Part shown: positions 6,840 to 13,980 of the stretch, piece after piece
How the letters are laid out: each line of letters starts with the position of its first letter
How positions within the stretch are numbered: the first letter of the stretch is position 1
NCBI GenBank assembly: GCA_016281165.1
Contig: JAEEIC010000011.1
Coordinates: 1 to 15,414 of the forward strand
Direction of reading: 5' to 3'
Length of the DNA stretch: 15,414 nucleotides
Origin: Bacillota bacterium
Lineage (GTDB): Bacteria > Bacillota > Clostridia > Peptostreptococcales > Anaerovoracaceae
Translations under genes and position numbers: made by a program
The notes under the pieces: generated by a model
Database searches by the model: none
Told to the model about the DNA's origin: nothing
Seen by the model: only the letters and a program-made list of their open reading frames with translations

Positions 6840-8090
6840 TTAAAGCCTGCGAAGGACAGTCTCCCCGCCCTTCATTATCAGCCTGATGTTGCCGTGATCC
6901 TGCAGATAAGTGATATCCTCAAGCGGATCGCAGTCCCAGACGACCAGGTCGGCCAGCTTGCCTTCCTTTATATAACCGACGTCGGGGATGCCGAGACCGT
7001 CGGCGTTGCCTCCGGTGGCGGCGGTGAGGGCCTCGAGAGGCGTGAAGCCGCATCTTACCAGCCACTGCATCTCGGTGGCGTTGTTCCCGTGCAGGCAGTA
7101 GGGCATCAGGGCGTCGGTGCCGGCCAGGATGTGGACCCCCATCTTATGGGCCAGAGCCACGGTATCCCAGACCCTGCTGTGCACCAGCTCGTACCATTTC
7201 TGCAGATCGGGATCGTTCTCTTTGTATCCCTCGATGTTCATGGTATTGCCCATGACGCTCAGGGTCGGAGTGAAGGTCACGTGGTGCTCCTTCATGAAGG
7301 CCAGCTGCTCCTCGGTGAGGAAATAGGCGTGCTCAAGGCCGTCGATGCCGGCTTCGAGCGCCCAGTCCACCCCTACGCCTCCGTGGGAGTGGGCAGTGAC
7401 CTTGCGGCCGTACCAGTGGGCCTGCTGTATGGCGGCCTCCATCATCTCCTTCGTCATCTCGGGAGCGCAGCCCCAGACGTAGCGGCGCACGTTCTCGGAG
7501 ATGGTGATGTTCATCTTGATGAACTTCGCGCCCCTGTTGATGTTCTCCATCACGACCTTCCTCGCCTCGGCGGGGGTGTCGCACTCGGCGTTGGGTATGT
7601 CAAGATGGACGAAATCAGCGAAGCCCTTCTCTCTGTCCATGTGGCCTCTGGTCGCGGTGACTCCGCAGCCGCAGTTCCAGATGCGGGGGCCGATGAAGTC
7701 TCCTCTGTCGATGGCGTCCCTCACGGCGGTGTCGGCGTAGAAATTGCTGCCGCAGTCTCTGACGGTGGTGAAGCCGGCCATGAGGTCGCTCTGCGCGTTC
7801 TTCAGGGTATCGTAGGTCATCCTGGCGGGGCTCACGGTGACGCTCCCCAGGGCGGTACCTTCGATGTCGTCGGGTCTTCCGCTGCCTCTCAGATGGACGT
7901 GGGCGTCGATGAGGCCGGGGGTGAGAGTCATGGACGAAGCGTCGATGAGCTCAAAGCCCTCGGGGACAGCGATCTTTTCCGCCGGTCCGACGGCAGTGAT
8001 GCGGTCATCCTCGACGAGGACGACGGCGTTCCTTAAAGGCTCGCTGCCGCTTCCGTCGATGAGCTGGCCTGCTTTGACAGCATAGGGCAT
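6840..8090 (-). CDS. M38 amidohydrolase, imidazolonepropionase/Xaa-dipeptidase-like (copy 2)
   Basis: A tandem paralogue of the next gene downstream, matching it nearly end to end (416 against 417 aa) with the same motif spacing. Ligands are DAHVH (His64, His66), FIKMN (Lys192), VTAHSHGG (His234/236), LEHAY (His254) and AGTDALMPY (Asp326). Family knowledge suggests a cytoplasmic dipeptidase or amidase acting on small imported substrates. The ATG is preceded by GGAGG. The gene lies 80 bp downstream of oppF, behind a hairpin that could attenuate transcription, and no convincing promoter is visible in that gap. Expression probably depends on read-through from the transporter operon. Substrate specificity is unknown. 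Confidence 0.92.
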   Translation of the reverse strand: MPYAVKAGQLIDGSGSEPLRNAVVLVEDDRITAVGPAEKIAVPEGFELIDASSMTLTPGLIDAHVHLRGSGRPDDIEGTALGSVTVSPARMTYDTLKNAQSDLMAGFTTVRDCGSNFYADTAVRDAIDRGDFIGPRIWNCGCGVTATRGHMDREKGFADFVHLDIPNAECDTPAEARKVVMENINRGAKFIKMNITISENVRRYVWGCAPEMTKEMMEAAIQQAHWYGRKVTAHSHGGVGVDWALEAGIDGLEHAYFLTEEQLAFMKEHHVTFTPTLSVMGNTMNIEGYKENDPDLQKWYELVHSRVWDTVALAHKMGVHILAGTDALMPYCLHGNNATEMQWLVRCGFTPLEALTAATGGNADGLGIPDVGYIKEGKLADLVVWDCDPLEDITYLQDHGNIRLIMKGGETVLRRL

Positions 8091-8121
8091 GATAAAACCT
8101 CCTCTATCGAAAACTGGCGTT

Positions 8122-8162
8122 AAAATAGCCCCGACGGGGCGCTACTCTGCGCTCCGCGGGGC
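8122..8162 (-). terminator. Partial terminator or attenuator between oppF and the M38 genes
   Basis: On the minus strand, GCCCC (8128-8132 in plus coordinates) can pair with GGGGC at 8136-8140, or alternatively with GGGGC at 8158-8162 around an inner GCGC/GCGC hairpin. A short ATTTTA run (8122-8126) follows. The T-run is brief and the stems compete, so incomplete termination is more likely than a full stop. Confidence 0.5.
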
Positions 8163-8170
8163 AGTTATCA

Positions 8171-9187
8171 CTATTGCAGGGGGAAATGGCAGGCTACGTG
8201 TCTTCCCGGGGCTACTTCGCGCAGCTCGGGGACTTCGCGGGTGCATATCTCCTGGCAGAACGGGCAGCGGGGGTTGAAGCGGCAGCCGTTGGGCATGTTG
8301 ATGGGCGAAGGGGGCTCGCCCTCGATGGCGTACTCTCTGGTCCTGTTGGTGGGATCGAGCAGCGGCGCCGCCTTGGTGAGCACCTGGGTGTAAGGATGAT
8401 AGGGATGGTCGAAGACCTCGTTGGTCCTGCCCAGCTCCACGATGCCTCCCAGGTACATGACCGCGACCCTGTGGGTGATGTATTTTACGACTCTCAGGTC
8501 GTGGCTGATGAAGAGTATGGTGAGGTTGAGGGATCTTTGCAGATCTCCCAGCAGGTTGATGATCTGGGCCTGTATCGATACGTCCAGAGCGGAGACCGGC
8601 TCGTCTGCGATGACCAGCTTGGGATTGACCGACAAAGACCTGGCGATGCCTATCCTCTGGCGCTGTCCGCCGGAGAACTCGCCGGGGAAGCGGTCCGCGA
8701 CCTCCATGGAGAGACCGCACATCTCGAGGATCTCCTTCACCCTGTCGGGGACCTCCTCTTCCGGGCAGATCTTGTGGAAGAGCAGCATCTCTTCGATGGT
8801 CTCATAGACGGACATGCGCGGGTTGAGGGAGGAATAGGGATCCTGGAAGATGTACTGCATCTTCGGGCGCTCGAGACGGAGCGCCTCGCCCTCCAGCTCG
8901 GTTATGTCCTTGCCGTCGAGTATGATGCGTCCGCCGGTGGGCTTGTAGAGCCTGATGATGCTCCTCGCCAGGGTGCTCTTGCCGCAGCCGGACTCGCCTA
9001 CCAGGCCGAGGTTCTCGCCCTTGTAGATGTCCAGATATACGTTGTTGACTGCCTTGACGAAGCGGTGCTCCTTGCGGGTGATGAAGTCGGTCACGCCGTA
9101 CTTCATGGGGAACCACATGGAAAGATCCTTGACCTCGACCAGCTTTTCGCCGTGCTCGTAGTCGAAGTTCATCCTCATATCATCCAT
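8171..9187 (-). CDS. oppF: Oligopeptide/dipeptide ABC transporter ATP-binding protein
   Basis: One of two ATPases powering peptide import. The 338-aa product has Walker A GESGCGKST (64-72), Q-loop FQDPYSSLNP, ABC signature FSGGQRQR (171-178), Walker B LVIADEP (191-197) and the H-loop SHD (228-230). The C-terminal extension has the opp/dpp-specific cysteines GCRFNPRCPFC...C (302, 308, 311, 315) plus Cys333. Related cysteines in mycobacterial OppD bind an iron-sulfur cluster, so a cluster is possible here. The start at 9187 is supported by AGGAGGTGG just upstream, within the end of oppD. The two genes overlap by 8 bp. It is the last transporter gene, followed by a hairpin. Confidence 0.95.
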   Translation of the reverse strand: MDDMRMNFDYEHGEKLVEVKDLSMWFPMKYGVTDFITRKEHRFVKAVNNVYLDIYKGENLGLVGESGCGKSTLARSIIRLYKPTGGRIILDGKDITELEGEALRLERPKMQYIFQDPYSSLNPRMSVYETIEEMLLFHKICPEEEVPDRVKEILEMCGLSMEVADRFPGEFSGGQRQRIGIARSLSVNPKLVIADEPVSALDVSIQAQIINLLGDLQRSLNLTILFISHDLRVVKYITHRVAVMYLGGIVELGRTNEVFDHPYHPYTQVLTKAAPLLDPTNRTREYAIEGEPPSPINMPNGCRFNPRCPFCQEICTREVPELREVAPGRHVACHFPLQ

Positions 9188-10205
9188 TGTTTCCCACCTC
9201 CTGTTCGGGGACGTCTATGATCCCGGTAAAGGACCTGACCTTTTCGGGGAAATGGCAGCGGGTAAGGTGGCCCGGCTCGATCTCGAAGATCTCTGGACGC
9301 TCCTGACGGCAGATATCCTCGACGTACTTGCACCTGGGCGCGAAGGGGCAGCCCGGGGGCAGCTTCGAGAGATTGGGAGGAGCTCCCGTGATGGGCTCCA
9401 GCCTGCTTCCCCTCTTGCTCTGGTCGGGAAGGCTCCCCATCAGGGCGTAGGTGTAGGGATGTCTGGGCTTGGAGAAGAGGGTCACGGTGTCGGTCATCTC
9501 GACGATGATGCCGGCGTACATGACCGCGACTCTGTCGCACATCTGGGCCACGACTCCCAGGTCGTGGGTGACGAGGATGACGCTCATCTTGAGCTCGTCC
9601 TTGAGGGAGTTTATGAGCTTTAAGATCTGGTCCTGGATGGTGACGTCCAGGGCGGTGGTGGGCTCGTCAGCCAGCAGCAGCTTGGGCCTGGCGCCCAGGG
9701 CGCAGGCTATCATGGCCCTCTGCCTCATGCCGCCGGAGAACTGGTGAGTGTACTCCTCGATGCGGGACTCGGGCGAAGGGATGCCGACCAGCTTCAGGAG
9801 CTCGATAGCCTTGTCGAGCTTCTCCTGCTTGCTCATCTTGGTGTCGTGGAAGGCCTCGAACATCTGGGTCTTGATCTTGAGGACGGGATTGAGGGAGGTC
9901 ATGGGCTCCTGGAAGATGATGCTTATCTCCTTGCCCCTGATGTTCCTGATCTCGTCCTTGTTCATCTTGACGATGTCCTGGCCCTTGTAGAGGATCTCGC
10001 CCCCGACGATCTCGCCGGGACGCTTGAGGAGCTTCAGGATCGAGCGGCAGGTCTGGCTCTTTCCGCAGCCGGACTCGCCGACAAGACCGAAGGTCTCGCC
10101 CTCGTACACGTCGAAGGAGACTCCGTCGACGGCCTTGACCGTCTCGTCTCTTAAAAGGAAGTAAGTCTTAAGGTCTTTGACCTCGAGCAGTTTTTCTTTT
10201 TCCAT
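9180..10205 (-). CDS. oppD: Oligopeptide/dipeptide ABC transporter ATP-binding protein
   Basis: The partner ATPase to OppF. The 341-aa product has Walker A GESGCGKSQT (43-52), the FQEPMTSLNP segment (99-108), signature FSGGMRQR (156-163), Walker B LLLADEPTTALD (177-188) and the H-loop THDLG. C-terminal cysteines 286, 292, 299 and 317 follow the peptide-ATPase pattern. I place the start at the ATG at 10205, because AGGGGGGTGA sits just before it. A GTG three codons upstream (10214) lies within that ribosome site and is the poorer choice. The gene starts 13 bp after the oppC stop and overlaps oppF by 8 bp, so all four transporter genes are tightly linked. Confidence 0.95.
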   Translation of the reverse strand: MEKEKLLEVKDLKTYFLLRDETVKAVDGVSFDVYEGETFGLVGESGCGKSQTCRSILKLLKRPGEIVGGEILYKGQDIVKMNKDEIRNIRGKEISIIFQEPMTSLNPVLKIKTQMFEAFHDTKMSKQEKLDKAIELLKLVGIPSPESRIEEYTHQFSGGMRQRAMIACALGARPKLLLADEPTTALDVTIQDQILKLINSLKDELKMSVILVTHDLGVVAQMCDRVAVMYAGIIVEMTDTVTLFSKPRHPYTYALMGSLPDQSKRGSRLEPITGAPPNLSKLPPGCPFAPRCKYVEDICRQERPEIFEIEPGHLTRCHFPEKVRSFTGIIDVPEQEVGNNG

Positions 10206-10218
10206 CGCTGTCACCCCC

Positions 10219-11082
10219 CTATCTTCCCTTGGTCCTGAGGAAGTCGGTGAGACCGTCTCCCATGAGGCTGAAGCCTATGCCGGTGATCGAAAGGAACAGG
10301 CCCGGGAATATGGTGATCCAGGGCGCGAAGCTGATGAAGCCGCGGCCCGTGGAGAGTATGGAGCCCCACTCGGGAGTCGGCGGCTGTACGCCGAGGCCCA
10401 GGAAGCTCATGGACGCTCCGGTCAGCATGCACATGACTATGTCGGAGGCGAGATAGACGACGGCGGAGCTGATGACGTTGGGGAGGACGTGCCTTAAGAG
10501 TATCCTCCTGTCCGAGAAGCCCGCCACCTTGGCGGCCATCACGTATTCGGAGTTCTTGGCCACCATGGTCTCGCTGCGCACCAGCCTGCAGAAGGTCATC
10601 CAGCCCGTGAGCCAGATGGCGATGTAGGTGTTCTTGATGCCCGAGCCCAGCACCGCCATGATCGCGATCATGAGTATGGTGAAGGGGAAGGCCATCATGA
10701 CGTCGAGTATGCGCATGATTATGGTATCGAGCAGACCGCCGTAATAGCCTGTGAGGAGGCCCAGGATGGTCCCGATGACGAAGGGTATCGAGACGCCGAA
10801 TATGCCCAGCTGCAGGTCTATCCTGGTCGCGTAGATTACTCTCGCGTAAATATCGCGGCCGTAGTTGTCAGTACCGAAATGATGCTCCGCTCCGGGAGGG
10901 GCGAATATGGCGGTAGGATTCAGTTCGATCGGATCCTGCTTCGCGAAGGCTCCGGGGAAGAGCGCCAGCAGCAGGACGATGAAGACTATGACGCTGCCCG
11001 CAACGAAGGACTTGTTGCGTATCATCATCTTGAAGGTGTCCTGCTTTTTTCTCTTTCTGAATTTCTTGTTGGAAGTTTCCAT
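10219..11082 (-). CDS. oppC: Oligopeptide/dipeptide ABC transporter permease (OppC/DppC type)
   Basis: Inner-membrane half of the translocation channel. The 287-aa product starts with a basic cytoplasmic tail (KKFRKRKKQ), then a first membrane helix at about 27-48 and the OppC-specific extracytoplasmic segment ending in HHFGTDNYGRD. At least five further hydrophobic helices follow. The EAA coupling loop reads EYVMAAKVAGFSDRRILLRH, and the late TMD signature is SFLGLGVQPPTPEWG. This length and motif set are normal for the family. AAAGGGGG precedes the ATG. It begins 15 bp after oppB. Confidence 0.95.
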   Translation of the reverse strand: METSNKKFRKRKKQDTFKMMIRNKSFVAGSVIVFIVLLLALFPGAFAKQDPIELNPTAIFAPPGAEHHFGTDNYGRDIYARVIYATRIDLQLGIFGVSIPFVIGTILGLLTGYYGGLLDTIIMRILDVMMAFPFTILMIAIMAVLGSGIKNTYIAIWLTGWMTFCRLVRSETMVAKNSEYVMAAKVAGFSDRRILLRHVLPNVISSAVVYLASDIVMCMLTGASMSFLGLGVQPPTPEWGSILSTGRGFISFAPWITIFPGLFLSITGIGFSLMGDGLTDFLRTKGR

Positions 11083-11097
11083 TTTCCGTCCCCCTTT

Positions 11098-12045
11098 CTA
11101 AAGCGCGACTCTCGGATCGAGGAACGAATAGAGGATGTCGGTGATCAGGTTCATCAGTATGACCAGCAGCGAGAAGGCCAGAACCAGGACCTGCACGACC
11201 GCGTAGTCGCGGCCGAATATGGAGTCTATCATCAGCTTGCCCATGCCGGGGAGCGAGAATACTGTCTCGATGATGACGCTTCCTCCCAGCATCCAGGCCA
11301 TGCGCATCATCAGCAGCGTGACCGTGGTGATCAGGGCGTTTCTTAGTATATGCATAGTGCTGACACGGGTCTCGGTTATGCCCTTGCTCCTGGCGAAGTC
11401 GACGTAATCGAGTATGCTGATGTCAACAACGGAGTTTCTGAGGTTGCGCATCAGAAGGGCCGTGGTCATGAGACACGAAGTCAGGGCAGGCAGAACGAGA
11501 GATCTGAACTGCTCCGCGGGCGTCTCGCCCCAGCCTCCGACGGGGAACCAGTGGAGCTTTACGCCGAAGAGTATCATTAGCAGCAGCCCGACCCAGAACG
11601 AGGGCATGGAGATGGCTGCCAGAGCGGTTACTCTTATGAACTGGTCTCCGAACTTGTCTTTGTTCTTTCCCGCCATATATCCGAGCGGAAAGCTCAGAAT
11701 GACGGCGAAGATCATGGAAAGGAAGGTCAGGCCCACGGTGATCCTGAGCCTGGGCAGTATCATATCCTTTACAGGCATCTTGTACACCAGGGACCTTCCC
11801 AGGTCTCCGGTCAGGATGCCCTTCATCCAGATGAAATACTGCGTGGTATAAGGCTTGTTGAGCCCCATGAGCTCGCGGAGCCTCTGGACGTCCTCCTCGA
11901 GGGCCATCTCGCCCAGAAGAGTACGGGCGGGGTCTCCGGGGATGAGCCTTATCATCGTAAAGATGAGCACCGTTACGAAGAACAGTACCGGTATCATCTG
12001 CAGAAGACGTTTGAACAGGTAATTGAGTTGTGCCAAATGATTCAC
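11098..12045 (-). CDS. oppB: Oligopeptide/dipeptide ABC transporter permease (OppB/DppB type)
   Basis: The second channel subunit. The 315-aa product begins with a membrane helix (about 14-32) followed by the family stretch IRLIPGDPA. It has a periplasmic insertion with GDLGRS, further helices, the EAA loop DYVDFARSKGITETRVSTMHILRN, and VETVFSLPGMGKL-type sequence (IETVFSLPGMGKL here) near the end. There is no ATG at the N-terminus. GTG at 12045 is the natural start but has AGAAGG only 3 nt away; TTG at 12036, preceded by GGTGA, is an alternative. The next ATG would remove part of the first helix. A weak start may help keep permease levels below those of the binding protein. Confidence 0.93.
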   Translation of the reverse strand: MNHLAQLNYLFKRLLQMIPVLFFVTVLIFTMIRLIPGDPARTLLGEMALEEDVQRLRELMGLNKPYTTQYFIWMKGILTGDLGRSLVYKMPVKDMILPRLRITVGLTFLSMIFAVILSFPLGYMAGKNKDKFGDQFIRVTALAAISMPSFWVGLLLMILFGVKLHWFPVGGWGETPAEQFRSLVLPALTSCLMTTALLMRNLRNSVVDISILDYVDFARSKGITETRVSTMHILRNALITTVTLLMMRMAWMLGGSVIIETVFSLPGMGKLMIDSIFGRDYAVVQVLVLAFSLLVILMNLITDILYSFLDPRVAL

Positions 12046-12127
12046 CAGCCTTCTCGTTTATTTGCCGCGGGGGCATAGAAGTGTATGGGGGATGTATCCT
12101 GGCAAGATACTTGGGAATAATTCCGCA

Positions 12128-12155
12128 GGGAGGGCCGCGGCAAGGCGGCCCTCCC
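12128..12155 (-). terminator. Intercistronic hairpin after the binding-protein gene
   Basis: A perfect 11-bp G+C-rich stem (12128-12138 with 12145-12155) with a 6-nt loop sits 39 bp past the stop codon of the binding-protein gene and before oppB. No T-run follows on the minus strand, so it is more likely an mRNA 3'-end stabiliser or partial attenuator than a complete terminator. On the plus strand TATTCTTTT follows, but no plus-strand gene is present. Confidence 0.7.
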
Positions 12156-12194
12156 TATTCTTTTCACAGATCGCGGATCGGTATCAGACCGATA

Positions 12195-13853
12195 TTACTT
12201 GGTCTTCAGCAACTGATAGGTGTTGACCCTGTTGCCGTTGCTTACGTTGAGGCCCTGGATCTTGTCGCTCACACCGTAGGTGTAGTCAGCCTGGAAGATG
12301 GGGATGATGCAGTGCTCAGCATAGATGATCTCCTGCATCTTGTTGATCAGCTCGACACGCTTCTCGTAGTTGATCTCCTTCTGGGAATCCCAGTACATCG
12401 CTTCGAGATCCTTGTCGTCCAGACCGGTGTACCAGTGGCTGGATTCGGTGTAGTCGCAGATGAAGCCCAGCAGGGACGCGGGGTCGGTGCCGCCGTCGGT
12501 CCACTGATAGATGCATGCCTGATGGCTCAGGGAGTGGGTCTTCTCGGACAGAGTGGCGGATTCGAGAGGCTCGATGGTGAGCTCGAAACCGGCCTTGGCC
12601 CACTGGGACTTGAGCACGGTGGCGATGTCGGTGTAGATGGCCTGGGTAGCGGATACGTTGATCACGCCGCCGATCTGGCCCGGGGTGTAGCCGGCGTCGA
12701 TCAGCATCTGCTTGGCCTTCTCATAGTCGACCTCGGGATCCTTGATGTTCTTGTTGAAGAAGTCGCCGTGGGCGCTGGGGATGCTGGAAGCGACGGGCTT
12801 CGCATATCCGAGAGCGACGATGTTGGCGATCTCCTGCTTGTCGGTAGCATAGCGCAGAGCTTCCCTCAGCTTGGGATCATTGAAGGGAGCGATGGTGGTG
12901 TTGAGCACCATGGTCCTGATCTGGGTGGAGGGGAAGGTCTCTCCGTGGAGGTTGGGGTCAGCCTCGACCTGGGCCATCATGGTGTTGGGGATCATGGGAG
13001 CCAGATCGATGGTGCCGCCCTGCAGCTGCAGGTAACGGGTGTTCTCATCGGAGACGATGTTGTACTTGAGGTACTTGGTCTTGGGTTCGCCTTCGTTCCA
13101 GTAGTAGGGGTTGGCTTCGAAGTACATATGCTCGTTGCGCTTCCACTCGGTCATGAAGTACGGACCGGTGCCCATCGGGCTCTCGATGAACTTCTCTTCG
13201 CCCACTTCCTCAAAGTGCTTCTTGGAAGCGACTACGAGGTTGTAGGAGGAGCAGTAGCTGATGAAGGGCGGGCAGGCATACTTGAGGGTGATCACCAGGG
13301 TGTCCTTCTCGGGCATGCTGACGGTATCGATCATCTCGGATCTGGTCAGAGCGTTGGAGCCCTGATAATCGCGGGCGCGATAGAAGGACCACTGCCAGTC
13401 TTCTTCGGTGACGTCGCTGCCGTCGGAGAACTTGAGGTTGGGTCTGAGCTTGAAGGTGTAGGTCAGGCCGTCTTCGCTGATCTCCCAGCTCTCGGCCAGC
13501 TGGCCTTCCATCTTGGAGCCGTCATAGGCGGGGGTCACAAGGTGCTCATAGATGTTGTTCTGGTACTTGGTGTCCTGAGAACCGAGGGCTTCCCAGGGAG
13601 ACATGTACAGAGCGTCGGTCACTTCGCCGATGACGATGGTGTCGTCATACTCGACTGCGGGTGTTGCGGGGGCCGCGGGAGTCGCGGGAGCCGCCGGGGT
13701 TGCGGGTGTTGCGGGTGTTGCGGGAGTCGACGGGGTCGACGGAGTCGCGGGAGTAGCCGGAGCCGCCGGAGCGGGCTCGTTCTTGCTTCCGCAGCCTGCC
13801 ATCAGGGAGACCACCATCAAAGCTGCCAGCAGCAGTGCCAGTGCCTTTTTCAT
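12195..13853 (-). CDS. Peptide-type ABC transporter substrate-binding lipoprotein (family 5)
   Basis: This protein captures substrate outside the membrane and delivers it to OppBC. The 552-aa product has a lipoprotein signal peptide (MKK, hydrophobic 4-18, lipobox LMAGC with Cys21). An unusually regular Ala/Thr/Pro spacer follows (27-66), then a family 5 domain: ESWEISEDGLTYTFKLRPNLKFSDG, the PMGTGPYF motif, LREALRYATDKQEI and a late PIFQADYTYGVS segment. Length is normal for OppA/DppA once the spacer is removed. AAGGAGG precedes the ATG. It is the first gene of the transporter unit, with its own candidate promoter and a hairpin behind it. OppA, DppA and nickel-binding NikA share this fold; the surrounding hydrolases favour a peptide-like ligand. 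Confidence 0.95.
   Translation of the reverse strand: MKKALALLLAALMVVSLMAGCGSKNEPAPAAPATPATPSTPSTPATPATPATPAAPATPAAPATPAVEYDDTIVIGEVTDALYMSPWEALGSQDTKYQNNIYEHLVTPAYDGSKMEGQLAESWEISEDGLTYTFKLRPNLKFSDGSDVTEEDWQWSFYRARDYQGSNALTRSEMIDTVSMPEKDTLVITLKYACPPFISYCSSYNLVVASKKHFEEVGEEKFIESPMGTGPYFMTEWKRNEHMYFEANPYYWNEGEPKTKYLKYNIVSDENTRYLQLQGGTIDLAPMIPNTMMAQVEADPNLHGETFPSTQIRTMVLNTTIAPFNDPKLREALRYATDKQEIANIVALGYAKPVASSIPSAHGDFFNKNIKDPEVDYEKAKQMLIDAGYTPGQIGGVINVSATQAIYTDIATVLKSQWAKAGFELTIEPLESATLSEKTHSLSHQACIYQWTDGGTDPASLLGFICDYTESSHWYTGLDDKDLEAMYWDSQKEINYEKRVELINKMQEIIYAEHCIIPIFQADYTYGVSDKIQGLNVSNGNRVNTYQLLKTK
13656..13775 (-). repeat. 9-bp repeat encoding an Ala/Ser-Thr/Ala-Pro linker
   Basis: About thirteen degenerate 9-bp units, each encoding [A/S]-[T/A]-P, cover residues 27-66 of the binding lipoprotein directly after the lipid-anchored cysteine. 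Runs of ATP triads with STP and AAP variants are visible. They form a flexible cell-surface spacer; near-identical units make length change by slippage possible. Confidence 0.85.
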
Positions 13854-13893
13854 GTTTTTCCTCCTTGAAAGATATGTTTTTTAGATCTGCTCT

Positions 13894-13922
13894 ATTAAAG
13901 CACTCATCTATTGACGCGGCAT
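13894..13922 (-). promoter_or_regulatory. Candidate promoter for the binding protein-opp operon
   Basis: Read on the minus strand: an extended -10 TGC-TTTAAT (hexamer 13894-13899, 5 of 6 matches; TGC 13900-13902). A weak -35, ATGCCG (13917-13922), lies 17 bp upstream. Transcription would start near 13887, about 34 nt before the ATG. The -35 lies inside a 16-bp palindrome. Confidence 0.5.
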
Positions 13923-13930
13923 ATGCCGCG
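13915..13930. repeat. 16-bp perfect palindrome over the opp promoter -35
   Basis: CGCGGCATATGCCGCG is its own reverse complement. It covers the weak -35 of the predicted transporter promoter, the position expected for a dimeric repressor operator. A weak -35 could equally mean an activator works nearby. No regulator gene lies in the window. Confidence 0.5.
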
Positions 13931-13935
13931 CCGGC

Positions 13936-13972
13936 AAAAGAAGCTCCGCGCCGAAGGACGGCTCTTCGCTTC
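13936..13972 (-). terminator. Possible terminator after the third M38 gene
   Basis: On the minus strand, outer arms GAAGC/GCTTC (13968-13972 with 13940-13944) and inner arms GCCG/CGGC (13959-13962 with 13950-13953) form an imperfect hairpin with an internal loop, followed by TTTT (13936-13939). It lies 8 bp past the amidohydrolase stop and before the transporter promoter. The stem is interrupted, so efficiency is uncertain. Confidence 0.45.
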
Positions 13973-13980
13973 CGTTGTCC

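Noticed and set aside
8174..9220. Plus-strand open frame of 348 codons opposite oppF
   Set aside because: It mirrors a strongly conserved ATPase gene and has no family motif or credible ribosome site.
13656..13775. CRISPR-like or intergenic tandem repeat
   Set aside because: The units are 9 bp, in frame, and encode the lipoprotein spacer; there are no unique spacers.
12030..13868. Plus-strand open frame of 612 codons opposite the binding-protein gene
   Set aside because: It is antisense to a gene with clear family motifs and signal peptide. Its translation is a low-complexity Gly/Val/Asp pattern typical of the complement of G+C-rich coding DNA.
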